Origin: Spirochaetales bacterium
GTDB taxonomy: Bacteria > Spirochaetota > Spirochaetia > Sphaerochaetales > Sphaerochaetaceae
DNA length: 5,704 bases
Reading direction: 5' to 3'
Assembly: GCA_022771185.1 (NCBI GenBank)
Contig: JALFCJ010000062.1
Coordinates: 1-5,704 of the forward strand
How positions within the stretch are numbered: the stretch's first letter is position 1; each line of letters begins with the position of its first letter. A program made the position numbers and the translations under genes. Below, piece after piece: positions 1-5,577 of the stretch. The notes beneath the pieces were generated by a model. It searched no databases. It had not been told where the DNA came from and saw nothing but the letters and a program-made list of their open reading frames with translations.

Positions 1-230
1 ACAAGATTAGGAATTGTCATGACACCAAACTCTGATGCAAGCTCTGGGTTCTCGTCTACATTGCACTTGCAGATCTTTATCTCACCTTCAAACTTAGGAG
101 AAAGCTCTTCAAGAATTTTGCCTTGTGCCCTACATGGTCCGCACCAGTCTGCATAGAAGTCCAGAAGAACTGGAATATTAGAATCCAATACTTCGCTTTT
201 GAATGTATCTTTTGTGATGTGAGTAATCAT
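1..230 (-). CDS. trxA: Thioredoxin, C-terminal end cut by window edge
   Basis: Thioredoxin is a cytoplasmic protein-disulfide reductase, normally kept reduced by thioredoxin reductase. The first 76 codons are in the window and read MITHITKDTFKSEVLDSN onward. The redox motif W29-C30-G31-P32-C33 follows strand PVLLDFYAD exactly as in the family, and the cis-proline is P74 in M-T-I-P-N. Full-length thioredoxins have about 105 residues, so roughly 30 are missing beyond base 1. The start is well supported: GGAGG (reverse of 237-241) lies 6 bases before the ATG at 228-230. Two further cysteines, C54 and C56, form a CKC that is not part of the usual active site. It is the third gene of a leftward operon, 26 bases after the lipoprotein stop. 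The family call is secure. That it is the housekeeping TrxA rather than a paralogue is inferred. Confidence 0.93.
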   Translation of the reverse strand, partial: MITHITKDTFKSEVLDSNIPVLLDFYADWCGPCRAQGKILEELSPKFEGEIKICKCNVDENPELASEFGVMTIPNL

Positions 231-236
231 ATTTAT

Positions 237-241
237 CCTCC
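237..241 (-). promoter_or_regulatory. Ribosome binding site of the thioredoxin gene
   Basis: A perfect GGAGG on the minus strand sits 6 bases before the ATG at 230. It lies inside the 26-base gap after the lipoprotein stop codon, so thioredoxin can be initiated independently within a shared mRNA. Confidence 0.85.
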
Positions 242-256
242 GTTTAATAAATATAA

Positions 257-1267
257 TTATGGAATGATGAATGTGGCAACAACGGCAGAAAAATCTGTCA
301 TCTCAAGAGGAAGTGTATAAGAGGAAGAAACAATAAGTCCTTTGCTCCAGATGTAGTCCATTCTCTCTTCAACTTCTCCATTCCTTCTTGTCACTCCACT
401 CTCTGTTTCGCTACTGAACCTCATAGCGTCGAATGCATCCTGCCACTTAAGGTCGGAGAGAATATCAGAGATCATGAAAGCGTGGTCTTTTCTATAGTCA
501 TACTCAGTCCAATCTGTCCAATCGGAAGAAGAAGGGGCATAAGAGGAGAGGAAGAAGAGTTTTATGTCGTTTCCTTCCTGGCTTATATACTCCACTACAT
601 CCTCTATATCTCTGTCTTCAAGAGTGTCCACAAGGCTTATTAACTCGTCTCTATCCCCTCCATCAGGCAAAAGTGGTTTCTGATCCATTATAAGGATAGA
701 AAGTTCATGCTCAGGAGTCAGAGAAAGAGTGAATCGGTCACTCTCCATATCCTTAATTAAGGAATCTTTGAAGATAATAGTACCACCTTCAACAGTGACA
801 GCATCTTCTCCAAAGAGTTTAGAAAGCCTTGATCTATTTGAGTAGGAGCCTGTGAGGGCAATAATGCTTGAGTCGATATCGGATACAGAGTTTTTTACTG
901 CAAGAAGAGCTTCGTCTTCTATTCTCTCATCTCCCAGTGGAATCAAGATGGCTGAGAATGTGTCGCCGATTGTATCACAAGAATTATTCTTTACAGGATT
1001 ATAATAGAAGGGGAGCGTTATGGAAGAATAAGACTCCGGGTATTCATTGACTCTGCTTTCTCTCTCAATTCGTTCCTTCTCTTCTTCCGCCTCCCTCTTT
1101 GCCCTTTCCAATTTCTCTTTATTCTCTTCTATCGTACTGATTTTCGTAGGAGATAATACCTTATTTTCAGGATAATCGATGATGTCCCTCGCCTCCGAAA
1201 TTGTGTAAGTGGCACAGGAGGAGAGGATGAGGGTGAAAAGAATAAAAAGAGTGAGCTTTGATTTCAT
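257..1267 (-). CDS. Lipoprotein with a degenerate EEP (DNase I-like) domain
   Basis: A 336-residue protein. A lysine-containing N-terminus, a hydrophobic stretch (5-15) and the lipobox L15-S16-S17-C18 indicate export and lipidation at C18. Residues about 46-72 are a charged, E/K/R-rich, probably coiled-coil stalk. The rest carries hallmarks of the endonuclease/exonuclease/phosphatase fold in the right order: IIALTG (135-140), GGTIIF (161-166), LFFLSSYAP (237-245), WQDAFDAMR (275-283), RMDYIWSKGL (302-311) and TDFSAVVATF (324-333). In active members the first motif ends in a catalytic Glu (ALQE) and the last is S-D-H. Here these read ALTG and T-D-F, so catalysis is doubtful and a binding or structural role is more likely. 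The ATG overlaps the stop of the HIT gene (ATGA). Upstream pairing to 16S rRNA is weak, which suggests translational coupling. The lipoprotein call is strong. The fold call is inference from motif order. Confidence 0.85.
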   Translation of the reverse strand: MKSKLTLFILFTLILSSCATYTISEARDIIDYPENKVLSPTKISTIEENKEKLERAKREAEEEKERIERESRVNEYPESYSSITLPFYYNPVKNNSCDTIGDTFSAILIPLGDERIEDEALLAVKNSVSDIDSSIIALTGSYSNRSRLSKLFGEDAVTVEGGTIIFKDSLIKDMESDRFTLSLTPEHELSILIMDQKPLLPDGGDRDELISLVDTLEDRDIEDVVEYISQEGNDIKLFFLSSYAPSSSDWTDWTEYDYRKDHAFMISDILSDLKWQDAFDAMRFSSETESGVTRRNGEVEERMDYIWSKGLIVSSSYTLPLEMTDFSAVVATFIIP

Positions 1268-1668
1268 AACTTTAAAAGGTCTCCATACTTCTGCATTTCG
1301 CCTTCTTCATATTTCTCTTTTGAAGGGAAGACAAAAGTCTTATGGTCATCAAAATATCTTGGGATGACGTGGATGTGGAGGTGTGGAACTTCCTGTCCTG
1401 AAGCCGGACCGTTGTTGATCATGATGTTTGTACCGTCTGCACCGAGTTTTTCCCTCATTTTTGCATCGACTCTCTTTGCTATGTTGATCATATGATGGAG
1501 AGTGGAGTCTTCAACTTCCGTGAAGGTAGGAGCTGCGACTTTTGATATTACAAGAGCATGTCCCTTGTTTACAGGAGACAAATCCAAAATAACAAAACAT
1601 AAATCATCTTCATAAATCTTGACTGACGGAATCTCACCGTCTCTTATCTTTTCAAATACTGTAGCCAT
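1264..1668 (-). CDS. HIT-family nucleotide hydrolase/transferase (Hint-like)
   Basis: A 134-residue cytoplasmic protein of the histidine triad superfamily. Such enzymes hydrolyse or transfer nucleotides from substrates such as adenosine phosphoramidates or dinucleoside polyphosphates. The triad H96-L-H98-I-H100-V is intact, and the middle histidine is the family nucleophile. The preceding NNGPASGQEVP segment (85-95), the GHALVISK strand (36-43) and the N-terminal F-x-K-I-x-x-G-E-I-P signature are all typical, and the length is normal. The physiological substrate cannot be read from sequence. It is the first gene of the leftward operon, and its TGA overlaps the lipoprotein ATG. The start at 1666-1668 is the family start (MATVFEKI). 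A purine-rich AGAGGTG lies about 13 bases upstream, a rather long spacing. Hint-like versus another HIT branch is not settled. Confidence 0.95.
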   Translation of the reverse strand: MATVFEKIRDGEIPSVKIYEDDLCFVILDLSPVNKGHALVISKVAAPTFTEVEDSTLHHMINIAKRVDAKMREKLGADGTNIMINNGPASGQEVPHLHIHVIPRYFDDHKTFVFPSKEKYEEGEMQKYGDLLKL

Positions 1669-1683
1669 GAATTGATTCTAACA

Positions 1684-1735
1684 CCTCTAGGGCAAAATGG
1701 AAAAGAGAAGATGACCTTTCTCTTATACTCTAGGG
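1684..1735 (-). repeat. Duplicated CCCTAGAG motif flanking a small hairpin in the HIT leader
   Basis: CTCTAGGG occurs at 1685-1692 and again at 1728-1735 (CCCTAGAG on the minus strand, the direction of the HIT gene). Between them AAGAGAA (1703-1709) can pair with TTCTCTT (1718-1724) around an 8-base loop. The gene-proximal copy overlaps the AGAGGTG that serves as likely ribosome binding site. The distal copy lies near where transcription would begin. The repeat is seen directly. A regulatory role, such as operator half-sites or a leader switch, is speculation. Confidence 0.35.
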
Positions 1736-1738
1736 GAT

Positions 1739-1768
1739 AATATATAAGTTTTTATGACGGTAATTCAC
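1739..1768 (-). promoter_or_regulatory. Candidate promoter of the HIT-lipoprotein-thioredoxin operon
   Basis: On the minus strand GTGAAT (1763-1768, three of six matches to TTGACA) is followed after 18 bases by TATATT (1739-1744, five of six matches to TATAAT). The -10 is good and the -35 weak. Several overlapping AT-rich hexamers (1737-1747) could serve instead. This is the only plausible site in the spacer ahead of the operon. Confidence 0.27.
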
Positions 1769-1786
1769 GTTTGATGAACAAGATAC

Positions 1787-1815
1787 TTGATTAAACACAT
1801 TAAAATCCATAATAT
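1787..1815 (+). promoter_or_regulatory. Candidate promoter of fusA
   Basis: TTGATT (1787-1792) and TAATAT (1810-1815) are 17 bases apart, each with four of six consensus matches, including the key T, A and final T of the -10. Transcription from here would give a leader of about 75 bases containing the hairpin at 1845-1867. It would lie back to back with the candidate promoter of the leftward operon. The evidence is weak on its own. Confidence 0.3.
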
Positions 1816-1844
1816 TCAAACGGTTTAGAATTTATGAAAACAAA

Positions 1845-1867
1845 GAGAAGCGGGAACCGCCGCTCTC
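1845..1867 (+). promoter_or_regulatory. Bulged GC-rich hairpin in the fusA leader
   Basis: GAG plus AGCGG (1845-1847 and 1849-1853) pairs with CCGCTCTC (1860-1867), giving 8 base pairs with A1848 bulged and a 6-base loop. A competing 4-bp hairpin, GCGG (1850-1853) with CCGC (1857-1860), shares the same left arm. The structure ends about 10 bases before the AAGAGGT ribosome binding site at 1877-1883. It has no U-tract, so it is not a terminator. A control role in translation or mRNA stability is inference. Confidence 0.4.
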
Positions 1868-1876
1868 AATTACTAC

Positions 1877-1883
1877 AAGAGGT
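1877..1883 (+). promoter_or_regulatory. Ribosome binding site of fusA
   Basis: AAGAGGT sits 11 bases before the ATG at 1895. It supports that start over the in-frame ATG at 1916 (residue 8). Confidence 0.6.
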
Positions 1884-1894
1884 ATAAGAAACAA

Positions 1895-4009
1895 ATGACC
1901 CACGATCTTCTTGGTATGAGAAACATCGGTATCAGTGCACACATTGACTCCGGTAAGACAACATTGTCAGAACGCATCCTCTACTACTGCAACAAAATTC
2001 ATGCAATTCACGAAGTCCGCGGTAAGGACGGAGTCGGTGCAACCATGGACTCCATGGAACTTGAAAGAGAAAGAGGAATAACCATCGCTTCCGCAGCAAC
2101 AAACGTTATGTGGAAGGGTCACGAAATCAACGTCATCGATACTCCCGGTCACGTCGACTTCACAATCGAAGTCGAGAGATCTTTGAGAGTTCTTGATGGA
2201 GCTATCTTGGTACTCTGCTCTGTCGGTGGTGTACAGTCACAGTCAATCACTGTAGACCGTCAGATGAAGAGATATCATGTTCCACGTATCGCATTTGTCA
2301 ACAAGTGTGATAGAACAGGTGCAAACCCATACAGAGTAAAGGACCAGCTTATCGAGAAGCTTGGCCTTAATGCTGTTATGATGGAAATCCCAATCGGTCT
2401 TGAAGATAAGCTTGAAGGCGTCGTCGACCTCGTCAACATGAAGGCTCTCTACTTCGATGCAGGTCCTTCAGGAGACGGAGTAAGAGAAGAAGAAATCCCA
2501 GCTGATCTTTTGGATGAAGCAAACGAGAAGAGAGAAGAACTCTTGGATGCAGTTTCAATGTGCACAGGTAACGATGCACTTATGGAAGCTATGCTTGAAG
2601 AGAATGTTCCTGTAGAGCTTCTCAAGGAATGCATCAGAAGAGCAACAATCAACCTTGAGCTCTGCCCAGTATTCATGGGATCTGCATATAAGAACAAGGG
2701 TATCCAGCCACTTTTGGATGGTGTCATCGACTATCTTCCAAACCCGACAGATGTTGAGAACAGAGGTCTTGACTTGGACAACAACGAAAAAGAAGTTGTT
2801 TTGGAATCCAGAGAAGACGCAAAGCCAGTTGTCCTTGCATTCAAGCTTGAAGACGGTCAGTATGGCCAGTTGACATATATCCGTGTCTATCAGGGAAGAA
2901 TTAAGAAGGGTGATACTCTCTACAACACAAGAAGCAAGAAGAAGTTCCTTGTCGGTAGACTTGTCAAGATGCACGCTTCTACAATGGAAGATATCTCTGA
3001 GGCAGGATGTGGTGAGATTGCAGCTCTCTTCGGTATTGACTGTGCAAGCGGCGATACATTCTGTGATCCATCTCTCAACTACTCCATGACAAGTATGTTC
3101 GTTCCAAACCCAGTTATCTCACTTGCCATCACTCCTGTTGACAAGAAGGCTGCTGATAACATGGCTAAGGCTCTCAACAGATTTACAAAGGAAGACCCTA
3201 CATTCCAGACATATGTCGATCCAGAGTCTAACCAGACAATCATCAAGGGTATGGGAGAGCTTCACCTTGACGTATACATCGAGAGAATGAAGAGAGAGTA
3301 CAAAGCTGAAGTTACTGTCGGTCAGCCAGAAGTTGCATACAGAGAAGCTATCAGCCAGAGAGCAGAGTTCAACTATACTCATAAGAAGCAGACAGGTGGT
3401 TCTGGTCAGTATGCACGTGTTGCAGGTTATATTGAGCCTACAGTCAGTGAGAACCCAGACGAACCAGCTCCAGACTACGTATTTGTAGATGAAGTAAAGG
3501 GTGGTGCTATTCCTACAGAATACATCCCATCTTGTGACAAGGGATTCCAGACAGCTGTCAAGAAGGGATCTCAGTTGGGCTTCCCGGTAATCGGTGTAAA
3601 GGTTTGTGTAAACGATGGTGCTTGGCACCCTGTCGACTCATCTGATATGGCATTCCAGACAGCAGCTCTCAACGCTTTCAGAGAAGCATATGAGAAGGCT
3701 AAGCCAGTTATTTTGGAGCCTATCATGAAGGTTGAAGTCGAAGGCCCAAGTGAATTCCAGGGTAACATCTTCGGTTCCATCAACCAGCGCAGAGGTATGA
3801 TCATCTCTTCTACTGAAGACAACAACCAGTGTACTGTCATTGCTGAAGTACCTCTTGCAGAGATGTTCGGTTATTCTACAGTTCTCAGATCTCTTACTCA
3901 GGGTAAGGCAGAGTTCACAATGGAAGTCGCAAAATACGGCAGGGTTCCAATGGGCGTCGCTGAAGAACTTAAGAAGAAGTACGAAGAAAAGAAGAAGAAC
4001 CAGAAATAA
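1895..4009 (+). CDS. fusA: Translation elongation factor G, spirochaete/mitochondrial EFG1 type
   Basis: EF-G is the ribosome-bound GTPase that drives tRNA and mRNA translocation. The 704 residues carry the complete G domain: G1 AHIDSGKTT (15-23), switch I RERGIT (58-63), G3 DTPGH (82-86), G4 NKCD (136-139) and G5 GSA (262-264). Domain IV has GGSGQYA (501-507) and the tip His at 578 in WHPVDSS, equivalent to the His of E. coli YHDVDSS. Ser19 in the P-loop and GKDGVGATMDSME (43-55) match the mitochondrial EFG1/spirochaete spdEFG1 subfamily rather than the usual AHIDAGKT EF-G. Spirochaetes often carry a second EF-G used for ribosome recycling (shown for Borrelia burgdorferi EF-G2). The EFG1-type motifs argue that this copy is the translocase. 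The C-terminus is unusually lysine-rich. It is not beside rpsL/rpsG, so it lies outside the classical str operon. Confidence 0.97.
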   Translation: MTHDLLGMRNIGISAHIDSGKTTLSERILYYCNKIHAIHEVRGKDGVGATMDSMELERERGITIASAATNVMWKGHEINVIDTPGHVDFTIEVERSLRVLDGAILVLCSVGGVQSQSITVDRQMKRYHVPRIAFVNKCDRTGANPYRVKDQLIEKLGLNAVMMEIPIGLEDKLEGVVDLVNMKALYFDAGPSGDGVREEEIPADLLDEANEKREELLDAVSMCTGNDALMEAMLEENVPVELLKECIRRATINLELCPVFMGSAYKNKGIQPLLDGVIDYLPNPTDVENRGLDLDNNEKEVVLESREDAKPVVLAFKLEDGQYGQLTYIRVYQGRIKKGDTLYNTRSKKKFLVGRLVKMHASTMEDISEAGCGEIAALFGIDCASGDTFCDPSLNYSMTSMFVPNPVISLAITPVDKKAADNMAKALNRFTKEDPTFQTYVDPESNQTIIKGMGELHLDVYIERMKREYKAEVTVGQPEVAYREAISQRAEFNYTHKKQTGGSGQYARVAGYIEPTVSENPDEPAPDYVFVDEVKGGAIPTEYIPSCDKGFQTAVKKGSQLGFPVIGVKVCVNDGAWHPVDSSDMAFQTAALNAFREAYEKAKPVILEPIMKVEVEGPSEFQGNIFGSINQRRGMIISSTEDNNQCTVIAEVPLAEMFGYSTVLRSLTQGKAEFTMEVAKYGRVPMGVAEELKKKYEEKKKNQK

Positions 4010-4013
4010 TTCA

Positions 4014-4050
4014 AATTCCACACACAGCGTCTGTTGTGTGTGGTAGAATT
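4014..4050 (+). terminator. Intercistronic hairpin after fusA, without U-tract
   Basis: CCACACACA (4018-4026) pairs perfectly with TGTGTGTGG (4035-4043). A G-U and a C-G pair extend it inward to a 4-base loop, giving an 11-bp stem. AATT at 4014-4017 and 4047-4050 could add an outer stem across a 3-base bulge. It begins 8 bases after the fusA stop. What follows is TAGAATTGAG, with no run of U, so it is a poor intrinsic terminator. It more likely protects the fusA 3' end, marks a processing site, or attenuates the downstream gene. Confidence 0.55.
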
Positions 4051-4059
4051 GAGTTATCC

Positions 4060-4064
4060 GGAGG
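4060..4064 (+). promoter_or_regulatory. Ribosome binding site that fixes the start of the P-loop gene
   Basis: GGAGG lies 8 bases before the ATG at 4073. The upstream in-frame ATG at 4034 lies in the hairpin and has no ribosome binding site. Confidence 0.85.
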
Positions 4065-4072
4065 AACCAAAA

Positions 4073-4786
4073 ATGGATTTAAAGCAGCTTAATAGCGTTA
4101 GCCCACTCAGGGTTTTCGAAGATTCCATAAACGGCGGACTTGGAAAGGGCAATCTTGGAGTAATTGTTTCCAAGAAGGGTGTCGGAAAGACAGCATGCCT
4201 TGTTCATATCGCTACAGACAAGCTTTTCAAGGGAGAACACGTCATTCACGTTTCCTTCTCCGGCAACGTGGAGCATGTCATCAACTGGTATAAAGAAGTC
4301 TACAGAGAAATTGTCGACAATAACTCTCTTGACGATGCAAACGAAGTATATGAGCAGATTCTCTCCAACAGAGTAGTCATGAACTTCTCCCAGGAGCAGG
4401 TTGCAATCGAAAAAGTCCTTGCTTCTCTTGAAGCACTTATCAGTCATGGCGCATTCAGTGCTGACGCTGTCCTCTTCGACGGCTTCAAGCTCACTATCGC
4501 CAGCGAAGATGATATTGCAAAGATCAAGGAATTTGCAAAGAGAATGAACATCGAAGTTTGGTTTGCAGTATCTCCAGTACGCCCAGATGTCGTATTTGAC
4601 GAGTATGGTGTTCCAAACACACTTGAGAAATATTTCCCACTTATCGATGTACTTGTTGCTCTCAAGTTCAATGAGAAGGCTGACAAAGTCAACATGACTG
4701 TTGTAAGAGCTCATGGTGAGAATGTCTTGAAGCCTGCAAAGGTTGCATTGAACCCAAAGACAATGCTTATTGCTGAACATAACTAA
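4073..4786 (+). CDS. RecA/KaiC-like P-loop protein of unknown function
   Basis: A 237-residue cytoplasmic protein with no signal peptide or membrane segment. It begins like a KaiC/RadA/DnaB-type RecA domain: GGLGKGNLGVIV (21-32) leads into the P-loop S33-K-K-G-V-G-K39-T40, in which the usual first Gly of GxxxxGKT is Ser. ADAVLFDGF (130-138) is a good Walker B strand with D136. DVLVAL (192-197) and KVNMTVVRAHG (205-215) resemble the late strands of the fold. After the second strand (GEHVIHVSFS, 54-63) the catalytic Glu typical of KaiC-like ATPases is absent (SFSGN), so it may bind nucleotide but hydrolyse it poorly. It is a single domain, with no zinc finger (unlike RadA) and no second RecA domain (unlike KaiC). 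It lies 63 bases after fusA and is closed by its own terminator, so co-transcription with fusA is likely. I do not recognise a named family. Confidence 0.9.
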   Translation: MDLKQLNSVSPLRVFEDSINGGLGKGNLGVIVSKKGVGKTACLVHIATDKLFKGEHVIHVSFSGNVEHVINWYKEVYREIVDNNSLDDANEVYEQILSNRVVMNFSQEQVAIEKVLASLEALISHGAFSADAVLFDGFKLTIASEDDIAKIKEFAKRMNIEVWFAVSPVRPDVVFDEYGVPNTLEKYFPLIDVLVALKFNEKADKVNMTVVRAHGENVLKPAKVALNPKTMLIAEHN

Positions 4787-4802
4787 GGTTTGATAAAGTC
4801 TG

Positions 4803-4834
4803 ATAAATCCCCGCAGTAATGTGGGGATTTATTT
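4803..4834 (+). terminator. Rho-independent terminator after the P-loop gene
   Basis: ATAAATCCCCGCA (4803-4815) pairs with TGTGGGGATTTAT (4820-4832), a 13-bp stem with one G-U pair and loop GTAA. A short TT run follows. The U-rich 3' arm, preceded by four Gs, is the usual intrinsic terminator form. It begins 16 bases after the stop at 4784-4786 and ends the fusA-P-loop unit. Confidence 0.8.
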
Positions 4835-4837
4835 CAG

Positions 4838-4871
4838 CTATAACAAGTTAAACATAATATGTTACTTATAG
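4838..4871. repeat. Imperfect inverted repeat at the edge of the accessory region
   Basis: The core AACATA-A-TATGTT (4851-4863) is a perfect palindrome around one base. CTATAA (4838-4843) and TTATAG (4866-4871) form an outer pair, and the left arm has a 5-base insertion relative to the right. The right arm contains the TAA of the nuclease fragment. There is no U-tract. It could be a weak terminator or the scar of an inserted element. The evidence does not decide. Confidence 0.35.
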
Positions 4872-5411
4872 TGAGAATAAATCATCCAGGACAATCACAT
4901 CAGAAAAGGCGGATGAGTATTCGTTTTTCTTTAATCCAAATGTAGTGATTAAAGTATTTCTTACGGCACACTTTTTATTTACAAGCGGCTGTATATTTTT
5001 GATTCTTTGAAGTAGTCTCCTGTAGTATTCCTTTGAAACTGTATAGTCGTCACTATAAAACTTTATTTCGCAGAGATTTATAATATTATCCTTTCTTTCG
5101 ATGATTAAATCTATTTGTGAATTAACGGTATCTTCTCTTTGTGGGGATAATAAAGTCTGTTGAGTTGCAACGTTTTTAATTCCAAGAGCATTTTTTATTT
5201 CTGCAATATGATTAAAACATACATTTTCAAAGGCTAATCCTCTCCAAGCGTTACTCTTCGGTGTGTCTAAGTTTTCTAATCCCATATTATCAAGATTGAG
5301 ACTATCCTTACCTTCCACAAAGCGGAGGAAGAAGATGCAGAATGGATCTATTAGTTTATAATATGTATTCTTTTTTGATTCTCCGAAGGGTGACCTTGAG
5401 ATTTTGAACTT
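4866..5411 (-). pseudogene. C-terminal remnant of an AAA ATPase/DUF234-type nuclease protein
   Basis: The reading frame is open for 181 residues, from just after a TGA (5412-5414) to TAA. It begins within the linker of the family, with KFKISRSPFGESKK and YYKLIDPFCIFFLRF (17-31). The DUF234-like PD-(D/E)XK domain follows: WRGLAFENVCFNHI with E62, QIDLI with D101, and CEIK with E115 and K117. It ends with the typical VLDDLF. The nuclease residues are intact, but intact relatives have roughly 450 residues, with an N-terminal AAA ATPase (Walker A/B) that is absent here. The GTG at 5318 lies inside the homologous region and has no ribosome binding site, nor has the later ATG at 5285. Two in-frame stops, 5412-5414 and 5427-5429, sit where upstream homology should continue. 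A terminator lies just upstream. A broken accessory gene is the best reading. A domain expressed alone is less likely. Confidence 0.75.
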
Positions 5412-5577
5412 TCAAATGTAATACCTCTAATATACACTACTATGTATATTTTCCAATCGTGAGAAGGCGTAATAAAAAAGGCATAGATTTACTCCATGCC
5501 TCGATATTCTGTTTTGATTGTATGACCCTATAGTCTAATTATTATTACTACGCTTCCTCTAAAATCTATCATCTCGA
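5412..5577. other. AT-rich spacer between nuclease remnant and right-edge gene
   Basis: Apart from the terminator at 5471-5500, I see no gene here. In the frame of the nuclease remnant, the minus strand just upstream of the TGA reads R-Y-Y-I. That could be a mutated form of the family's S-G-[FY]-I-R segment, with CGA turned into TGA, but further upstream I cannot recognise any ATPase sequence. Confidence 0.4.
5471..5500 (-). terminator. Rho-independent terminator of the right-edge gene
   Basis: On the minus strand GGCATGGA (5493-5500) and TCTATGCC (5480-5487) form an 8-bp stem with one G-U pair and a 5-base loop. TTTTTT then TATT follows at once (5471-5479). This is a textbook intrinsic terminator 77 bases after the TAA of the right-edge gene. 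It would stop transcription before it enters the nuclease remnant. Confidence 0.85.

Noticed and set aside
123..320. 65-codon plus-strand frame spanning the thioredoxin-lipoprotein junction
   Set aside because: It is antisense to the thioredoxin active-site region, and its product looks like random sequence.
868..1050. 60-codon plus-strand frame antisense to the lipoprotein gene
   Set aside because: It has no motif and no ribosome binding site, and it lies wholly within a better supported gene.
1669..1894. tRNA or known riboswitch in the divergent spacer
   Set aside because: No cloverleaf or recognisable aptamer core could be traced. Only small hairpins and weak promoter candidates are present.
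2655..3089. Short plus-strand frames of about 70 codons inside fusA
   Set aside because: They are out-of-frame shadows of a fully conserved coding region, so neither a frameshift nor an overlapping gene is needed.
2449..4021. Several minus-strand open frames of 89-169 codons opposite fusA
   Set aside because: All lie within a gene whose full-length protein is unmistakable EF-G. They lack motifs and ribosome binding sites.
4034..4072. Upstream in-frame ATG giving a 250-residue P-loop protein
   Set aside because: It lies inside the 3' arm of the intercistronic hairpin and has no ribosome binding site. The ATG at 4073 has GGAGG at ideal spacing and gives a family-like N-terminus.
4079..4780. 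Open frame of 233 codons antisense to almost all of the P-loop gene
   Set aside because: The sense strand has a ribosome binding site, Walker motifs and a terminator. The antisense product is a cysteine-rich sequence without recognisable motifs, and its openness follows from the codon choice of the sense gene.
4866..5318. Intact 150-residue gene starting at GTG 5318
   Set aside because: Family homology continues upstream of this codon and there is no ribosome binding site, so it is treated as part of a truncated gene.
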